Assembly (NCBI GenBank): GCA_027257055.1
Contig: JAPVLO010000083.1
Location: 4,386,001 to 4,450,000, forward strand
Direction of reading: 5' to 3'
DNA length: 64,000 nucleotides
Origin: Cephalopachus bancanus
Taxonomy: Eukaryota > Chordata > Mammalia > Primates > Tarsiidae
The notes under the pieces are model-generated. The model saw only the letters and a program-made list of their open reading frames with translations. It was not told where the DNA came from and searched no databases. Made by a program: the position numbers and the translations under genes. Within the stretch, counting starts at the first letter, position 1, and every line of letters starts with the position of its first letter. Shown one piece after another: positions 21,861-35,028 of this stretch.

Positions 21861-24535
21861 GAATGTAACAACCCCTACAGAATCCAATTTGTCTGTATAC
21901 TTTTACATATACAATAAAGAGATTAACAGATCCAAAAGACAGTGTAAGAGCTTTATCTCAATTCTTTTTACAATATGTGATAAAATAGAATTGAACAAGC
22001 ACTATTTTAATTAATACTTAACAGAATGGCATTTATTAATATTTCTGTAGAGGGTAGTGTGAAAGCAGCAATTTTCACTTCAGGGTTTCTCATGGAGGAA
22101 AAAAAAATCATCTTTTCAAGAAGAAAAGTAGCAGCTCAAACTTCCTTTCACCCAGTTCTGTTAAACTAAAACAGCCAGCCAAAAGCTGTTTCACATTTTG
22201 TCACCCCAAAGAATGTGATTTTTTTTTCTTGTTATGTTGGTGTGAGCTTTCCCACATTGCTTTCTTCAGCTGTTTGTACCATTGGTGACTGAGAAAAGAA
22301 AATATCAGATATCATTGCCTGATGCAACAATTATAAATTTTGCAAAAACACAAATTGTAAACTTTTATGTTCCCAATTAATTTAGTTTTTAATTTTCTGA
22401 AATCATAATTATCTTCTTTCAGAAGCTTATACCGCTGTAATTTTGAAGGACACTTTTCCCTTAAATTTTCACCTGTTATTATTCCTGAACACTCCATAAT
22501 AAATTTCTTCCTCTAACCTTTGAGACTAATCCCTTTGTTAGGAAAGATCAATTTTGTCTACTTCCTGCTGGCCGACCAACAAGATGGAAAGAGATATTCA
22601 TTCTTTCAAGTTCACTAGCACAAAATGCATTCCGCAAGTTGGTACAAAGCCATCTACAAACCAAAGGAAGCCCACAGGCTAGTAATTCAGCAAAGATACA
22701 GGCTGTCATTAATTCATACTTAATTTGTTCACCTGTGAAACCATGGATTTGGTATATGAAAATACAAAGCAAAGCCATTGTTCTCATAATTCAGGTATTT
22801 TTTAAAGTCTAATCTTTATTTCCTGAATATTTTAGATAAACATGTGGGTTAGGTCAGCCTGAACAGTACAAGTAGCTATTGTCCATCTTTGATAGGCAAA
22901 TCAGTATGCTTCACCTAACCAACACGTCTGTTTCCAATTTAAAGTTTGTTTAATTCGTCTCTGAAAGTGTACAACTAATTTCAACCCTCAGGCAGTTTGG
23001 ACATCCACAGTTTTGTTAAACGTAGCAAGATGATGATTTATTTGGTACATACTCTAGTTTCCAAGGCTAAGGAGTTAATATCATCTTGATGCGCTAAGAT
23101 CTCCTAATGATGTAGTGCCCAAAATCAACCTTCTAGTGTGCTGCTTAGAGATCGATGTGAATTTATTTATGACGCTATCCATGATCAACACAAGAAAAAG
23201 CCTTTGATGGTTTCAAAGAAGAAAAGATTGTAGAATATGAAGTGCCTTTTATTTCCTCAGCTAGATGTATAACAGACTAGCTTTTACTCCACAAGCAAGG
23301 GTGAATACACTGCTTGTGCATCTGTGGCAACCAACTAGACACTACAGTTTCAATTTAGGATTATTATGCAAAGTTGGATTTTTTTTTCCTAAGCTGTTTG
23401 GGGTTGTAAATAGAACAAAAATAGTCTATGTTCTGAATTTAAAAATCGAAAAAGCAGATGTACTAAAATATAAAACATGATAGACAGCATAACATTAATC
23501 TTGTTTCTGGACTTATTTCCCACTTGGAAAGTTTCTTCACAAAGAAAGATTTACTGAGGGAGAGTCCAGTCCCCATGGTGCAATAAAAAATTCAGGAGGC
23601 TTAGAGAGAGAGGCTATGTACCAAAGTTAGAATATTTGGTTGTGATGCAGGGCAGGGAGTTTAGGAAATCTAAAAATCATATGAAAGATTTAAAATACTT
23701 TGACTATTATAAATTTGATATATGATTTATCAAATTAGTAAAACATTTACTTTTGATATTGCTTGAAGTTAATATTGCAGCTAATGCAGTTATGAATAAT
23801 TTAAATTTGAATTTACACGTTTAATCATTTCTGTCAAAAAATAGTGAAATGCAATGTTCAGTTGACTATTTCTCTGATATCCATGTAACTTACTAGTGTT
23901 GGTAAATTTGCTTGTCACTTAACACAGTCTAGAATTATTTAATTACTGAGTATTTCTTCCTATTTTTTATATTTCTCTTAAAAGCTGTTCTAGAGGAAAA
24001 ACTTTTTTTGTAATATAATATCTGGTTCCTTGATATATTGGAGTAAATATCAAGTTTTTAAATCTAACAAAAACCAGGATAATTTTTTCTTTACTTTTAT
24101 TGTTAATAACATCATCTTGGAAGCTTAATATATTTTTTTACTCAGTGCATTTGACATATTTGTTTTAGGTAAGATCCCATTTAATCAAGTGTGTATTCCT
24201 GTTCTCTAAAAGAAGTGGCTAGGGAAAGATGAGAGAGAAGTAATGGAGCTTTCCTATAACTGTAGAACTTGAGATGATAAAACAGCAGACAGTCAATTAT
24301 CTTTATAAACCTGTACCCAAGTAGAGAGGAGAAAAGCTGTGCTCCAGAAGACAAGCCTGAAGTTCATTAGCAAGTCGTATTCTCTCAAGAGTTCTGTGCC
24401 AAGGGAGGAAATTCTCACAGATACCAAGAAGGTGAGTCAAAGGCCACATGTAGACCAGACTTTTATGATACAGAGACGTCATCCTGTCACCTTACTTTTC
24501 TTTTCGCTATTTACAAGAAGTGCCACCAAAGTTTT
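21861..24535. other. No recognised feature
   Basis: AT-rich single-copy-looking sequence without a recognisable repeat, exon or RNA gene. No frame exceeds 80 codons. Confidence 0.35.
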
Positions 24536-24620
24536 CTCTTACTCATTCATGTATTCATTCAGCACGTGCCTATTGACCATAAAGTAGATGTAAAGCACCA
24601 TGCCATGAACTAACGCCATA
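24536..24620 (-). mobile_element. Possible L2 3' end, antisense
   Basis: actcattcatgtattcattc followed by agcacgtgcctattgacc resembles the antisense L2 terminus (tcattcattcaacaaatattt-like start). It is short and weak. Confidence 0.35.
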
Positions 24621-25064
24621 GCATGGCCAGCTGTACATCAGCAACCTGCACATGCTCAGATCCCTAGTCACCCCAGGAAAAGGCACATTGATTTCTCAAA
24701 GTGTCAGCATCAGACAAAAAAATTACACAGAAACCATTTTGAATCAGAAGACAAAGTTGAGGTTGCATATGTTGAATTTCTTCAGGCTGGCAATTTAAGC
24801 TTCATTCAGGTAATCAAAATTTTTTTGTCTTTCAAAATCTTGATATGCGCACCAGGATTTATATTTTTATGGCTGATTACACAAATATACATACATCTCC
24901 TTAAAACACATACAAAAGTATTCTCTTGAGCCTGGTAAGTTTACCTTTGTAAACTTCCCCTACAGTTCATTGAAAATACTATAGCCAGTATCCTCAAGGG
25001 TAGTGAAGAACCATGGTGGACATTTTAGATGCAGGAAAAAACACTTGAAATGATGGAAGCCAAC

Positions 25065-26350
25065 ATTTGTTTACTCAGTAAACATTCTTGTTTTCTTGCC
25101 CTGTGCCAGGGGCTGTACTATGTACTGGGGCTATAAAGACAGACATAACCACAAGATTTAAAAAATTACAAGTTAAATCCTGCCTCAAGTTGTTCATGCT
25201 CCTTAAAGCAGACAGACATGTAAACACTTACCATGCAATAGAATGGATATATAAAAAGACACGTGAATGAGATAGTGCAAAACAGAAGTGTGGCAAAATA
25301 TATCAAAAAACAGGAGAGGAGTCAGAGTTTCACAGAGTAGGTGACAACTGACTCAAATCCCATCAGACAAACAAGAGATTTCTAGATAAACAAGAGTGGG
25401 AAGGGCATTCAAAGCAGAGAAATAGCATATTGCATTTGGAGAGCTGTGCGTAGTTTGATGTGGTTAGAATAAAGATGTGGCAGGAATCAGTCCGAAAGGT
25501 AAGCAGAGGTCAGATCCCAAAGAGCTTTAAATTCAGAACTAAGAATAAGTTTGAGTTGTATGTTGGAGAATCACATGATCAATCTGGGTGTGAAGCTAGA
25601 GGCATAAAACTGGGAGTCTTTGATTTATGGATTGAATTTCAAAGCGGAATACATTATACAGACAGAGTTTGTGAGTCAGAAGAAAGGCTTTTGAGCACCA
25701 TCATCTAAGAAGCAGGGAAAGAAATAAGAGTCCACAGAGGAGTTGTTAAATGAGTAGCCAGAAGGTAAGAAGACAACCAGAAATGAGGGGAGAACCCACC
25801 AAAAGGACTTTTGAGAAGAAATTATCTAACAGTGCAGCAAAGAGGTCAAGTAAGATAAGAAAATACGAATCCAATACAATCAGCAAGCAGAATAGGAAGG
25901 AAGTCAGATTACAGGAGACTGAGGAATAAATAAGAGATGAGAAAGTGAAGACAATTCAGTCATGCTTCACAAAGAAACATAAGGCTAGAGAGGAACAAAG
26001 GGCCATGAGGTTTAGTTTTTAAGATGAACGAAACTTAAGCATAGCACCAGAGGCGAGGAAGAGGTTCAAAATATAAAAGATTTACAAAAAATCACTGCAG
26101 AATTAGAGTGTCAAAGGCAATGAAAGCAGACAGGACCCACAATGTCAGCAGAGAAACTAACCTTGTACTTTAAGGAAAGAGAGAGAAGAGAAACATGGGT
26201 ACGAGGAAGACTTCTGAAAAATCAATAGTAGAAGTGAAGAGTATTCATTCTCCTAAGTGTGGTAAAGGGAAAGGTCTAGGGTATAAGGTATGAGAAAAGT
26301 CATAAAGATTGGAACAATTTGGTGTAAGAAGTAGGAAAAGAAGTTGAAAG
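25065..26350 (-). mobile_element. L2 fragment, antisense, long
   Basis: It begins with the antisense L2 terminus (tttactcagtaaacattc, ccctgtgccaggggctgtac). It then follows antisense ORF2 order: gggaagggcattcaaagcag, tggagaatcacatgatcaat, and near 25840 agcaaagaggtcaagtaaga. The purine-rich strand bias is typical. Numerous indels are present and the 5' boundary is uncertain. Confidence 0.65.
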
Positions 26351-26441
26351 GAAATAAGAAAGGAACCTGGAAGGATCACCTGGTGGTTTTGAAAGTCTAT
26401 TTAGGATTGGAGACCCTAACTTTTCCCATTGACGTTAATCT

Positions 26442-26626
26442 ACTTCTCTTGCCAGCACCTTCAACTTTCTCACCCATCTACCATGCAATGTCAAATCCTG
26501 GATCAATCTGACAGGGTTGCCACAATGCTCTGGGTCAGAAACCACAATGCTCTGGGTCAGATTGATCCAGGATTTGACATTGCATGGTAGATGGGCAAGA
26601 AAGTTGAAGGTGCTGGCAAGAGAAGT
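26442..26626. repeat. Long inverted repeat: 71-bp arms, 43-nt spacer
   Basis: Left arm 26442-26512 and right arm 26556-26626 are reverse complements at 69 of 71 positions. The two differences are adjacent, in the tcaccc/gggcaa part. The spacer and the start of the right arm contain a perfect 20-nt direct repeat at 26520-26539 and 26542-26561. A transcript through it would fold into a long hairpin. The right arm's purine-rich sense fits the antisense L2 upstream, so the left arm may be an inverted copy made by template switching. No terminal motif or duplication suggests a transposon. Confidence 0.95.
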
Positions 26627-26884
26627 TTAAAAGATGCAGGTGGAAGAAGGAAAACAATTAATCCAGTTGAGATATGTTACTCAGAAGGCAAAGGGAAATC
26701 ATAAGGAACTAGAAGTCTTCACACATTTAAGAACCAAAGATGATAGGGTCAGAAATAGATGATTTCCATGTGGTGACAAAATCCAAGGTCTGACCATGAA
26801 AATTAGTTTTAGAAGCAGAGTGAAGATACAGGCAATGGCATTGAGACAAAGGAACTCTAAAGCTAAGATACTGACTGTAGATTT

Positions 26885-27108
26885 TTCAGGGCTTTATTTC
26901 TTATGTCAAGCATATCATCTCAAAAAACCCTGGGAGGCAGGAACTATTATTTTCATCATCCTCATTTTCCAGATGAGAAAACTGAGACACTGAAAGTTTA
27001 AACAACTTGCCTAAATTCACACAGATATGCTAGAAGGAGCAGGGATTCGAGTCCAGGCAGTCCAGCTCCAGAGTTCTTGCTCTGAACACTACACTATGAT
27101 ACTTTCCT
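26885..27108 (+). mobile_element. MIR (tRNA-derived SINE)
   Basis: The core and 3' part are clear: tattattttcatcatcctca, ttccagatgagaaaactgag, cttgcctaaattcacacag, ggattcgagtccaggcagtc and ttgctctgaacactacacta. Diverged as expected for this ancient family. Confidence 0.9.
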
Positions 27109-28384
27109 TAGAATGGCACAATAACATCTGGGAGCCATGGATGGCATGGCTCACATCAGGAGGTGGAAGATGAGTGGTCATCTAAAATGTAATTAGGTGC
27201 TCTCCCTAATATCAGCAGCATTGGAACTGCATTTATTGAGCTTCCATTATGTACAAGTTTGTGCTATTTTAAAACAATTGATTCTAGTATTCTAGTAGCA
27301 GCTGTAGAGCCAGAATTTCATTTTGCCCATATTTCTTCCTTGAAATTTCCAAAAAAGGTTTTTGTTATTTTAAAAAAAAACTAAAATGATACCCTTGTAT
27401 TCAGCCTGCTGGGTAGTAGAATCTTAAGTTAATTGATTCTATAAAAATCCATAGCCTAGCAGCCAAATATATTCATCTGAGAAATAACTGAACAGTTCAC
27501 AGTGGAATCGAATGATGCTGCATACACAGGAAAAACCAGCAGGTAATCATTTACTTTATAGCCTACACACAACAAAACTGAGAAGTTGCACCTGACACTA
27601 GTCAACCTAGAACTATTTACATTTATACTGTAATATCTTACAGCAGCCTAAGGAAAATATCTAGAGATCAGACTCATTTATTCATTCAAATTTTAATAGT
27701 GTGGCTATGGGAAAAAACTCCTCCTTGCTCAACTATTCAACTACAAAATGTTGATTTCATCTGTCAATGTTCAAAATTTACTGATAACTATACCAAGAAT
27801 TGTGGCTTAACTGGCATCACTGCATAAATTTTCTAGTACCTGGGTTATTGGTGAAAGGAGGATGTCAATATAATGTCATAACATAGATTATTTGGTATTT
27901 ATGGCAATAAACTTCAGAATGAACTGTGACATACTATAATTTTTATTTGTTAATAGAGGATGGAGTTGCCTGTGTTTAATTTGTATAGCCTCCTTTTAAC
28001 AGCAGTTGCAATTTTATCAGTGTTCTTCCAAAAATCTTTGTAATAACTATCTTGTCCCTTTCCACCCTCCATCAAGAAATAACAAAGTCAAAATGTAGTA
28101 GTAGTAAGCTAAAAATTTAGAGTTAAGATTCATCATCCTCTATAACATGAATCAGCAAGACTTGCTGACCAGTCATAGGAAATGCAAGTATTGTAAGAAG
28201 ACTCTTTGGAAGGCAAGATAGCCTAGAGAATGGCAGCTTTAGCTTGAACACCTGCATTTGTCTGTGCCTGTTTCCTCATCCATAAAAGAATGATTTCTTT
28301 CCATGATTGTTGTGAGAATTACATGTATTAAAGCATTTACTAGAGTGCTTCATTTAGCACAGAGGTAAATGTCATTTCTCTTTC
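27109..28384. other. No recognised feature
   Basis: AT-rich sequence with short frames only. No repeat, exon or RNA gene that I recognise. Confidence 0.35.
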
Positions 28385-29012
28385 CCTCCTTTTAATTTGA
28401 TCTCTTAGCAGCCCTTGATCCAACAGACCTCCTATTCCTTCTTGATACACCCTCTTTTCTTGGGTCTCTTCTTTTTTTCTTTTCTTTTCTTTATTTCTGG
28501 TATCTTCAACCTTTCTTCCTTGGCTTCATAATCACCATAATCCCAAAACATTATATTCCTTTAGGGCGCAACACTAAGCTCATCTATTTTTTTTCTCTAG
28601 ATGCTCTTACTAGGCAAACTCATTCTCTTTCAGGCTACAAAGAGAATCTACCAAATTGTCAGCTCCATTCTCTCCTCCAAGCTTCAGACTCATATATCCT
28701 CTGTATCTACTTGATATTTCAACATGGAATTCTTGCAAACATCCCAAAGCCTAATTTTTTTAAAGCCTCATGTTTGAAACTGAATTTTTAACCTAACTGT
28801 GACTGCCATGCCTGCCTTCACCTGCCCTTTCTCCAGACTTTCCTCTCCCTAGAAATGTTCTACTCCCTTTCCAATGACTCCAGGCAGCAACCTGAGCATC
28901 ATCCGATTCTGTTTTTCCCCACTCTCCATACCCATTTTCTGTCAATGCTTTCCAAGATGTTTCTCATATTCCCTTTCAAGTCTAAAGATTCAATTTCTTG
29001 GAACTGGTATTC
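28385..29012 (+). mobile_element. L2 ORF2 fragment, sense
   Basis: The pyrimidine-rich strand follows L2 sense ORF2: cttgggtctcttcttttt, then gcttcagactcatatatcct, tctacttgatatttcaacat, gtttgaaactgaatttttaa, and caatttcttggaactggtat near the end. In L2 this is the region just after the reverse transcriptase YADD box. Decayed with stops. The downstream L1 inserted next to it. Confidence 0.6.
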
Positions 29013-29025
29013 ACAAGAATCAGTA

Positions 29026-32000
29026 AGGGAGAGATCCAAGATGGCCACCAAGAAGCAACAGATCTGCACCTCTCTCACTGAGTGAGGCAGAGAGTAGGAA
29101 CCCAGCCATTGATAGAGACACACTGAACAGCTTTGAGCAGGTGAAGCACCTTGCACTCAGCAAGGGTCCCTTTAAACACATAGAGTCCAGAAAGCAACAG
29201 CAGACACTAAAATCTGAGTTTCCCATCCCCTGCCATGTGCCAGACTTACACAGGAACTGAAGTCCTGTCCTGTGGACTCGAGGGAATAAGTGATTCTGAC
29301 ATGCATTTGGTCACTTCTCCCCCTTACAGCTGTGTTAAAGTCATTGCTCCCACATGGGAGGAGTATCGGTCAGGGAATTTGTGAGAGCACAGCAGCAGGT
29401 GACCAGAGCCCAAGCAGAATGGGGAATAAACCCATGCTTAGACAACTACCAAGAGTGCACCTTCTGCCAGCAGAGCTCTGTGGCCCATTCCCAGGCCAGG
29501 AAAGCTCACTTGCAGCTTAAACTTGACTGGCACCTGCCACCAGCATCTGATGCCCCCCCACACCCACTGCCAGATCAGGAAGGATAAACTCCCAGCTCCA
29601 TGTGCCCACAGATCAGATACCCATGTGGCAGGGAACTCACTCTCTTTCAAGTGCTGTACTTCCCACCTCTCACTAGAGAAGCAGCAATTCAAACACATGA
29701 GACTTAGAGAACCCTGCAAGGTATCACATGAGAAGACCATCCCCAAGACACAAAGTAATCTACCTCCACAAAGTAAGCATGAAAGAAAAAATCCTAAAGT
29801 CAGTAAGGTCAAACCACCTACTAGGGAAGACCAGAAGACCCAATTGCTCCAGACTTATCTGCAGAACACTACAAACTGGAAGGTGTCCCATTTTAAACAT
29901 TCTTAAAGTTAAGCAATTTCAGCCAAGAATTTCCTACTCCAGTAAGCTAAGCTTCATCAGTGACAGATAATTAAAATCCTTCCCAGACATCCAATCCCTA
30001 AGAGAATATGCTGCCTCTAGGCCAGTCCTTTAGGAGATGCTTAAGAAGGTGTTGAACACAAAAACAAAAGAATGGTCATGCCATCACAGAAGTACAGGCA
30101 AGCATAGAGTTAATGAAGTATACAGAGCATTCACAAAAATGAAAATGCACACATATATAAATACAAAAGTTAAAGGAAACAAGGTAACACACTAAGAACC
30201 CTATAACATGGATAAGCTCTCAAATTTCGATAATTAATTTGGAAGTGAATGTACAGAATGCACCATTGAAGAGGCAGAGTGGAAACTGGATAAGAAGCAT
30301 GATCCAACAGTCTTCTGATTCCAAGAAACTCATCTCACTGCAAAGGACAAAATGAGTAACTGGAAAATGATCTTTCAGGTAAATGGAAAACAGAAGAGAG
30401 TAGGGTAGCTATTCTGATATCAGACAAAGCAGATTTTAAGTCATCAAAAGTTAAAAAGCACACTACATAATGACAAAAGTTTCAATTCCCAGCAAGAAAT
30501 ATCAATTTTAAATATATATGCACCCAACACAGGAGCACTGAGTTTTGCAAAACAGCTACTAAGTAAACTAAGAGAGGACACTGACACTAACATAATCATA
30601 GTTGGAGACCTACATACCCCCATTAACAGTCCTAAATAGATCATCAAGGCAAAAAACCAACACAGAGGTCTAAAACCTTAACACTCAATCAAATAGATTT
30701 AATAGACAGCTACAGAACACTCTACCCAACAACCTCAGAGTATACATTCTACTTATCAGTAATGGACCAGAAACCAAGATTGATCACATTCTCAGACATA
30801 AATCAAGTGTGAACAAATTTCAAAAGGTTGAAATAATAACATGCATCTTCTCAGATCACAGTGGAATAAAAATAAATATCACCACCAACAAGATTCCCCC
30901 AAAACACAAAGACATGGACACTAAACAGCATGTTGCTAAATGACTTCTGGGTCAACACACAAATCAAGGCAGAAATTAAAAGACTCTTAGAAACAAACAA
31001 AAACATATCTTATCAGAATCTCTGGGATGCCATGAAACCAGTGTTAAGGGAAAAATTCATGGTATTGTATGTACACATCAAGAAAATTAAAAGAGCCCAG
31101 GTAAACAGTTTAACATCACACCTAAAAGATCTTGAAAGGCAAGATCATCTAAATCCTAATTTCAGTGGAAATCCAAGTTACTAAGAGAAAGTCACAATTG
31201 CAGGATATAGAAAACAAAAGTAACATAGAAATGATCAACAAGACAAAAATCTGTTTTTTTGAAAGGATAAATAAGATTGATGGATCCCTGGCCAGATTAA
31301 CTTTTTAAAGAGAGAGAAAGTCCAAATAAATACATTAGAAACAAAAAGGCAAAGTTACAAGTAACCCTTAAAAAATTCAAAAGATTATTGGAGATTACTA
31401 TAAACACCTGTATATATAAATAAACTAGAAAATATAAAGGAAATGGAGAATTTTCTGACATCACACAACCTCCCAAGGTTGAAACAAGAAGAAAATGAAA
31501 CTAAACAGACTAATAACAATCCAAGAAACTGACTCAGTCATAAGAAATCTACCCAACAAAAAAACCCACATGGCTTCCCAGCTAAATTCTACAAGACACA
31601 CAAGGAGGAGCTGATGCAAATCTTCTTGAAAGTATTCCAGGCAATCAAGAAAAATGGAATTCTCCCCACCTCATTTTACGAAGCTAATGTCATACTAATA
31701 CCCAAGCCTGGCAAAGACCCAACAAGGAAAGAGAATTACAGGTCAGTCTTCTTGATGAACATAGATGCAAAGATTCTCAAAAAAATTCTAGCAATCGGAT
31801 CTAACAACATATCTCAAGGATCATCTACCATGACCAGGTGGGCTTCGTTCCCAGGATTCAGGGCTGATGCAACATATGCAAGACCATAAACATAATTCAG
31901 CACATTAACAGATGTAAAATCAAGAGCCACGTGATTGTATTATTAGATGCAGAAAAAGCATTCAACAAGCCAGACTCGGTGGCTCAGCCTGTAATCCCAC

Positions 32001-34485
32001 GCCTTTGGGAGTCTGAGGTGAGTGGATTGCCTGAGCCCGCAGGTTCGAGACCTGCCTGGGCAGCGAGACCTCATCTCTACAATAAATCAAAAATCAGCCG
32101 GGTGTGGTAGTGCACGCCTGTAATTCCAGCTACTCAGAAAGCTGAGGCGGAAGGATTGCCGGAGCCCAGTGGGTCAAGGCTGCGGTGGCCGGGAGTGGCC
32201 ACTGCACTCCAGTCTGACAGAGTGAAACTCCAACTCAAAAAAAAAAAAAAACCTTCAACAAAATCCAGCATCCCTTCTTGATAAAAGCCCTTGAGCACCT
32301 AGACATAGAAGGAACATTCCTCAAAACAATAAAAGCTATCTATGATAAACCTGCAGCCAACAATTTGCTAAATGGTGACTCATGCAATGGGGGAATGGAA
32401 GCATTTCCCCCTAAAAACAGGATCAACAGGAGAATGCCCAATCTCAGCCCTCTTATTCAACATACTGCTGGAAGTTCCAGCCAGAGCAATCAAGCAAAAG
32501 AAGGAAATCAGGGGTATCCAAATAAGAGAAGAGGAAGTTAAGTTCTTGCTCTTTGCCAGCTATATGATTCTATACCTAGAAAACCCCAGGGATTCTGTTA
32601 AAAAGCCTCCTTGCACTTAATCAAAGTCTTGGGTTACAAGATCAATGAGCAAAAGACAGTTGCATTTCTATACACCAGCAAAAAATCAGGCAGAGAAACA
32701 ATAAAAACACAGTCCTATTCAAAATAGACACACACACACACACATGAAATACCTTGGTATCTACCTAACTAGAGAAGTGAAAAACCTTTACGATGAGAAC
32801 TACAAAATACTGCTCAAAGAAATCAAGGATAACACAAACAAATGGAAAAACATTCCATGCTCATGGATTGAAAGAATCAATATTGTGAAGATATCCATCG
32901 TACCCAAGACAATCTACAGATACAGCACAATACCCATCAAATCACCAACATCATTCACAGACCAGGAAACAATACAGAAATTCATATGGGAATAAAAAGA
33001 GCACAAATAGCTAAAAAGATCCTCAGCAAAAGGAACAAAGTTAGACGCATCACACTTTCCAACTTTAAAATTTATTACAAGGCTACAGTAACCAAGATGG
33101 CATGGTATTTGTACAGGAATAGGTACATAGATCAATGAAACAGAACAGAAAGTTTATAAGTAAAAACACAGCCTCTCAACCAACTCATCTTTGACAAAGC
33201 CACCAATAACAGTCACTGGGGAAAGGAGGCCATATTTAGCAAATGGTGCTGGGGAAACTGGCTAACCACATGCAAAAGAATAAAACTGGACCCCTACCTA
33301 TCACCATATACAAAAAATTAACTCTAACTGGATCAAAGACCTAAACATAAAAGTTCAAACTACAAGAATTCTAGAAGAAAATGTAGGAACCACCCTTATG
33401 CACATCAGAGTTGGCAATGAATTCTTGACCAAGTCCCCAAAAGTAAATGCCGTAAAAGCTAAGGTTGACAAGTGGAGCCTCACCAAACTGAAAAGTTTTT
33501 GCACAGCAAAAGAAACCATCTAGAGAGTAAAGAGATGACCACAGAACAGGGGGAAAATTGCAAATTATGCAGATGACAAAGGCCTAACATTCAGATTCTA
33601 CAAGGAATTCAAATGAAGTGAAAGAAAAAAATTTAAAAAGTGGACAAAGAAACAAAAAAGCCCAATTTAAAAACGGCAAAGGACATGAACTTCTCAAAAA
33701 AAAGACATGTGAGCAGCCAACAGATACATTTTTTAAATGCTCAGCCTCACTAATCATCAGAGAAATGCAAATTAAAACTACAGTGAGATACCACTTAACT
33801 CCAGTAAGGATAGTTATAATTAACAAGTCCAAAAACAACAGGAGCTGGTGTGGGTGTGGAAAAAAAGGAACGCTTCTACAGTGTCGGTGGAAATGCAAGC
33901 TAGTTCAACCTCTATAGAAAACAGAGTGGCGATTCCTAAAAGAACTGAATTTGATCTTCCATGCAATCCAGGAGTTCTTCTCTTGGGAATATACCCAGAG
34001 GGACACACATCACTCTACAAAATGACTCTAGCACATGCACGTTTACTGCTGCACTATTCACAATAGCAAAAACATGGAACCAACGTTGCTGCCCATTGAA
34101 AGTGGACTGATAAAATGTGGTTCCTATACCCACATGGAGTACTACACAGCCATATAGAAGGACAAACCATTGACTTCACAGCAACTTGGATGCAGTTAGA
34201 AACCATCACACTAAGAGAACTATCACAGAAACAAAGAACTGAATACCACATATTCTCACTCATAAGGAAGCCTGAACACTAGTCACATTAACACAAGAGT
34301 GGGATCGGCTGTCACTGGGCACTGCTAGGGAAGGAGAGAGGAAAATGGGGGGAGTACCTAATAGAATAAAGAGTACCTGGCCCACTACCAAGGGAAACGA
34401 AGGTTACCTAGAAGCCCAAACTTCACCTGCATGCAGCTTGCTTATATAGTTAATCCTCACTTGTACCCCACAACTCTATTTAAAA
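29026..34485 (+). mobile_element. LINE-1 insertion retaining its 5' end, internally deleted, with an Alu
   Basis: The 5' end, gagatccaagatggccacc at 29031, looks like an L1 5' UTR start. About 0.65 kb of 5' UTR-like DNA is followed directly by the C-terminal half of ORF1 (near 29690-30010), so the ORF1 N-terminus is missing. ORF2 begins after 30050 with endonuclease sequence, continues through the reverse transcriptase (FADD box mutated near 32548-32560) and the C-terminal region, and the 3' UTR ends at 34485. The perfect 11-bp duplication aagaatcagta lies at 29015-29025 and 34486-34496. All frames are broken; the longest readable pieces are 29523-29906, 31614-31889, 32744-32995 and 33618-33917. 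The Alu lies at 31969-32253. Confidence 0.93.
31969..32253 (+). mobile_element. Dimeric Alu inserted in L1
   Basis: Same subfamily as the other dimeric Alus, with a near-hairpin gtggccgggagtggccac in the right arm and a short deletion before the tail. The duplication ttcaacaa lies at 31961-31968 and 32254-32261; extended outward it matches at 11 of 12 positions. Confidence 0.93.
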
Positions 34486-34496
34486 AAGAATCAGTA

Positions 34497-34904
34497 GATT
34501 TCAAGCCCCTATGAAAAAGTGTACCTTACAGATTATAAACGAAGGATTTGATCACAACTAAGAAAACGATTTAAAGACAAATAATAGTCCTTAAAATACT
34601 GGGACTCTATAGGATATCAGGGTTTTTAAAAGGGATATATGACCACATAGATTTGGAAAATGCTACACTAAGCAAAATTAAGTACGTTTTCACTGTTGTT
34701 GTCATTCCTGTTTTTACTCTAGAACTTCTCAGAATTCTTCAAAAGTCTTCATTAATATATCAGAGGAACATGACCAGGTACTATATGTACACCTCTCACT
34801 GATTGATTTGGTCATAAGAGCCCAGAGCCAAATTCATTCTTATCTGAGTCACCCTTAGTTTTCCCAAAATGAAGTAATGTGCCATTCACTTCATATCTGG
34901 TTTT
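34497..34904. other. No recognised feature
   Basis: Short single-copy-looking segment between the L1 and the provirus. Confidence 0.4.
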
Positions 34905-34910
34905 CATCAG

Positions 34911-35028
34911 TGTTGGGAGCCTTGGAGGTCCGCCTGACTGACAAAGTCCAGGTGCGCTGAGGACCCCTGGCCGCAAGGTGAGTCCGGGCAGCTGAGGTCC
35001 TTCTATCTTTCATCCTTGCTGCTGTCAC
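34911..35028 (+). repeat. 5' LTR stub (first ~118 bp of U3)
   Basis: This aligns with the first part of the 3' LTR at 35691, sharing tgttgggagcc, gacaaagtccaggt, gcagctgagg and catccttgctg, with roughly 15 substitutions and a 4-nt gap by eye. Similarity stops at about 35020-35030, where env sequence begins. Confidence 0.88.

Noticed and set aside
24938..24957. Hairpin aagtttac/gtaaactt with 4-nt loop
   Set aside because: Eight-base arms are too short to be notable here.
28620..28660. Short hairpin attctcttt/aaagagaat
   Set aside because: A nine-base arm in low-complexity sequence is expected by chance in a window of this size.
29290..29906. Overlapping frames of 76-127 codons on both strands
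   Set aside because: They lie in the L1 5' UTR-like segment and the ORF1 remnant. Only the 3' part of 29523-29906 is true ORF1 frame.
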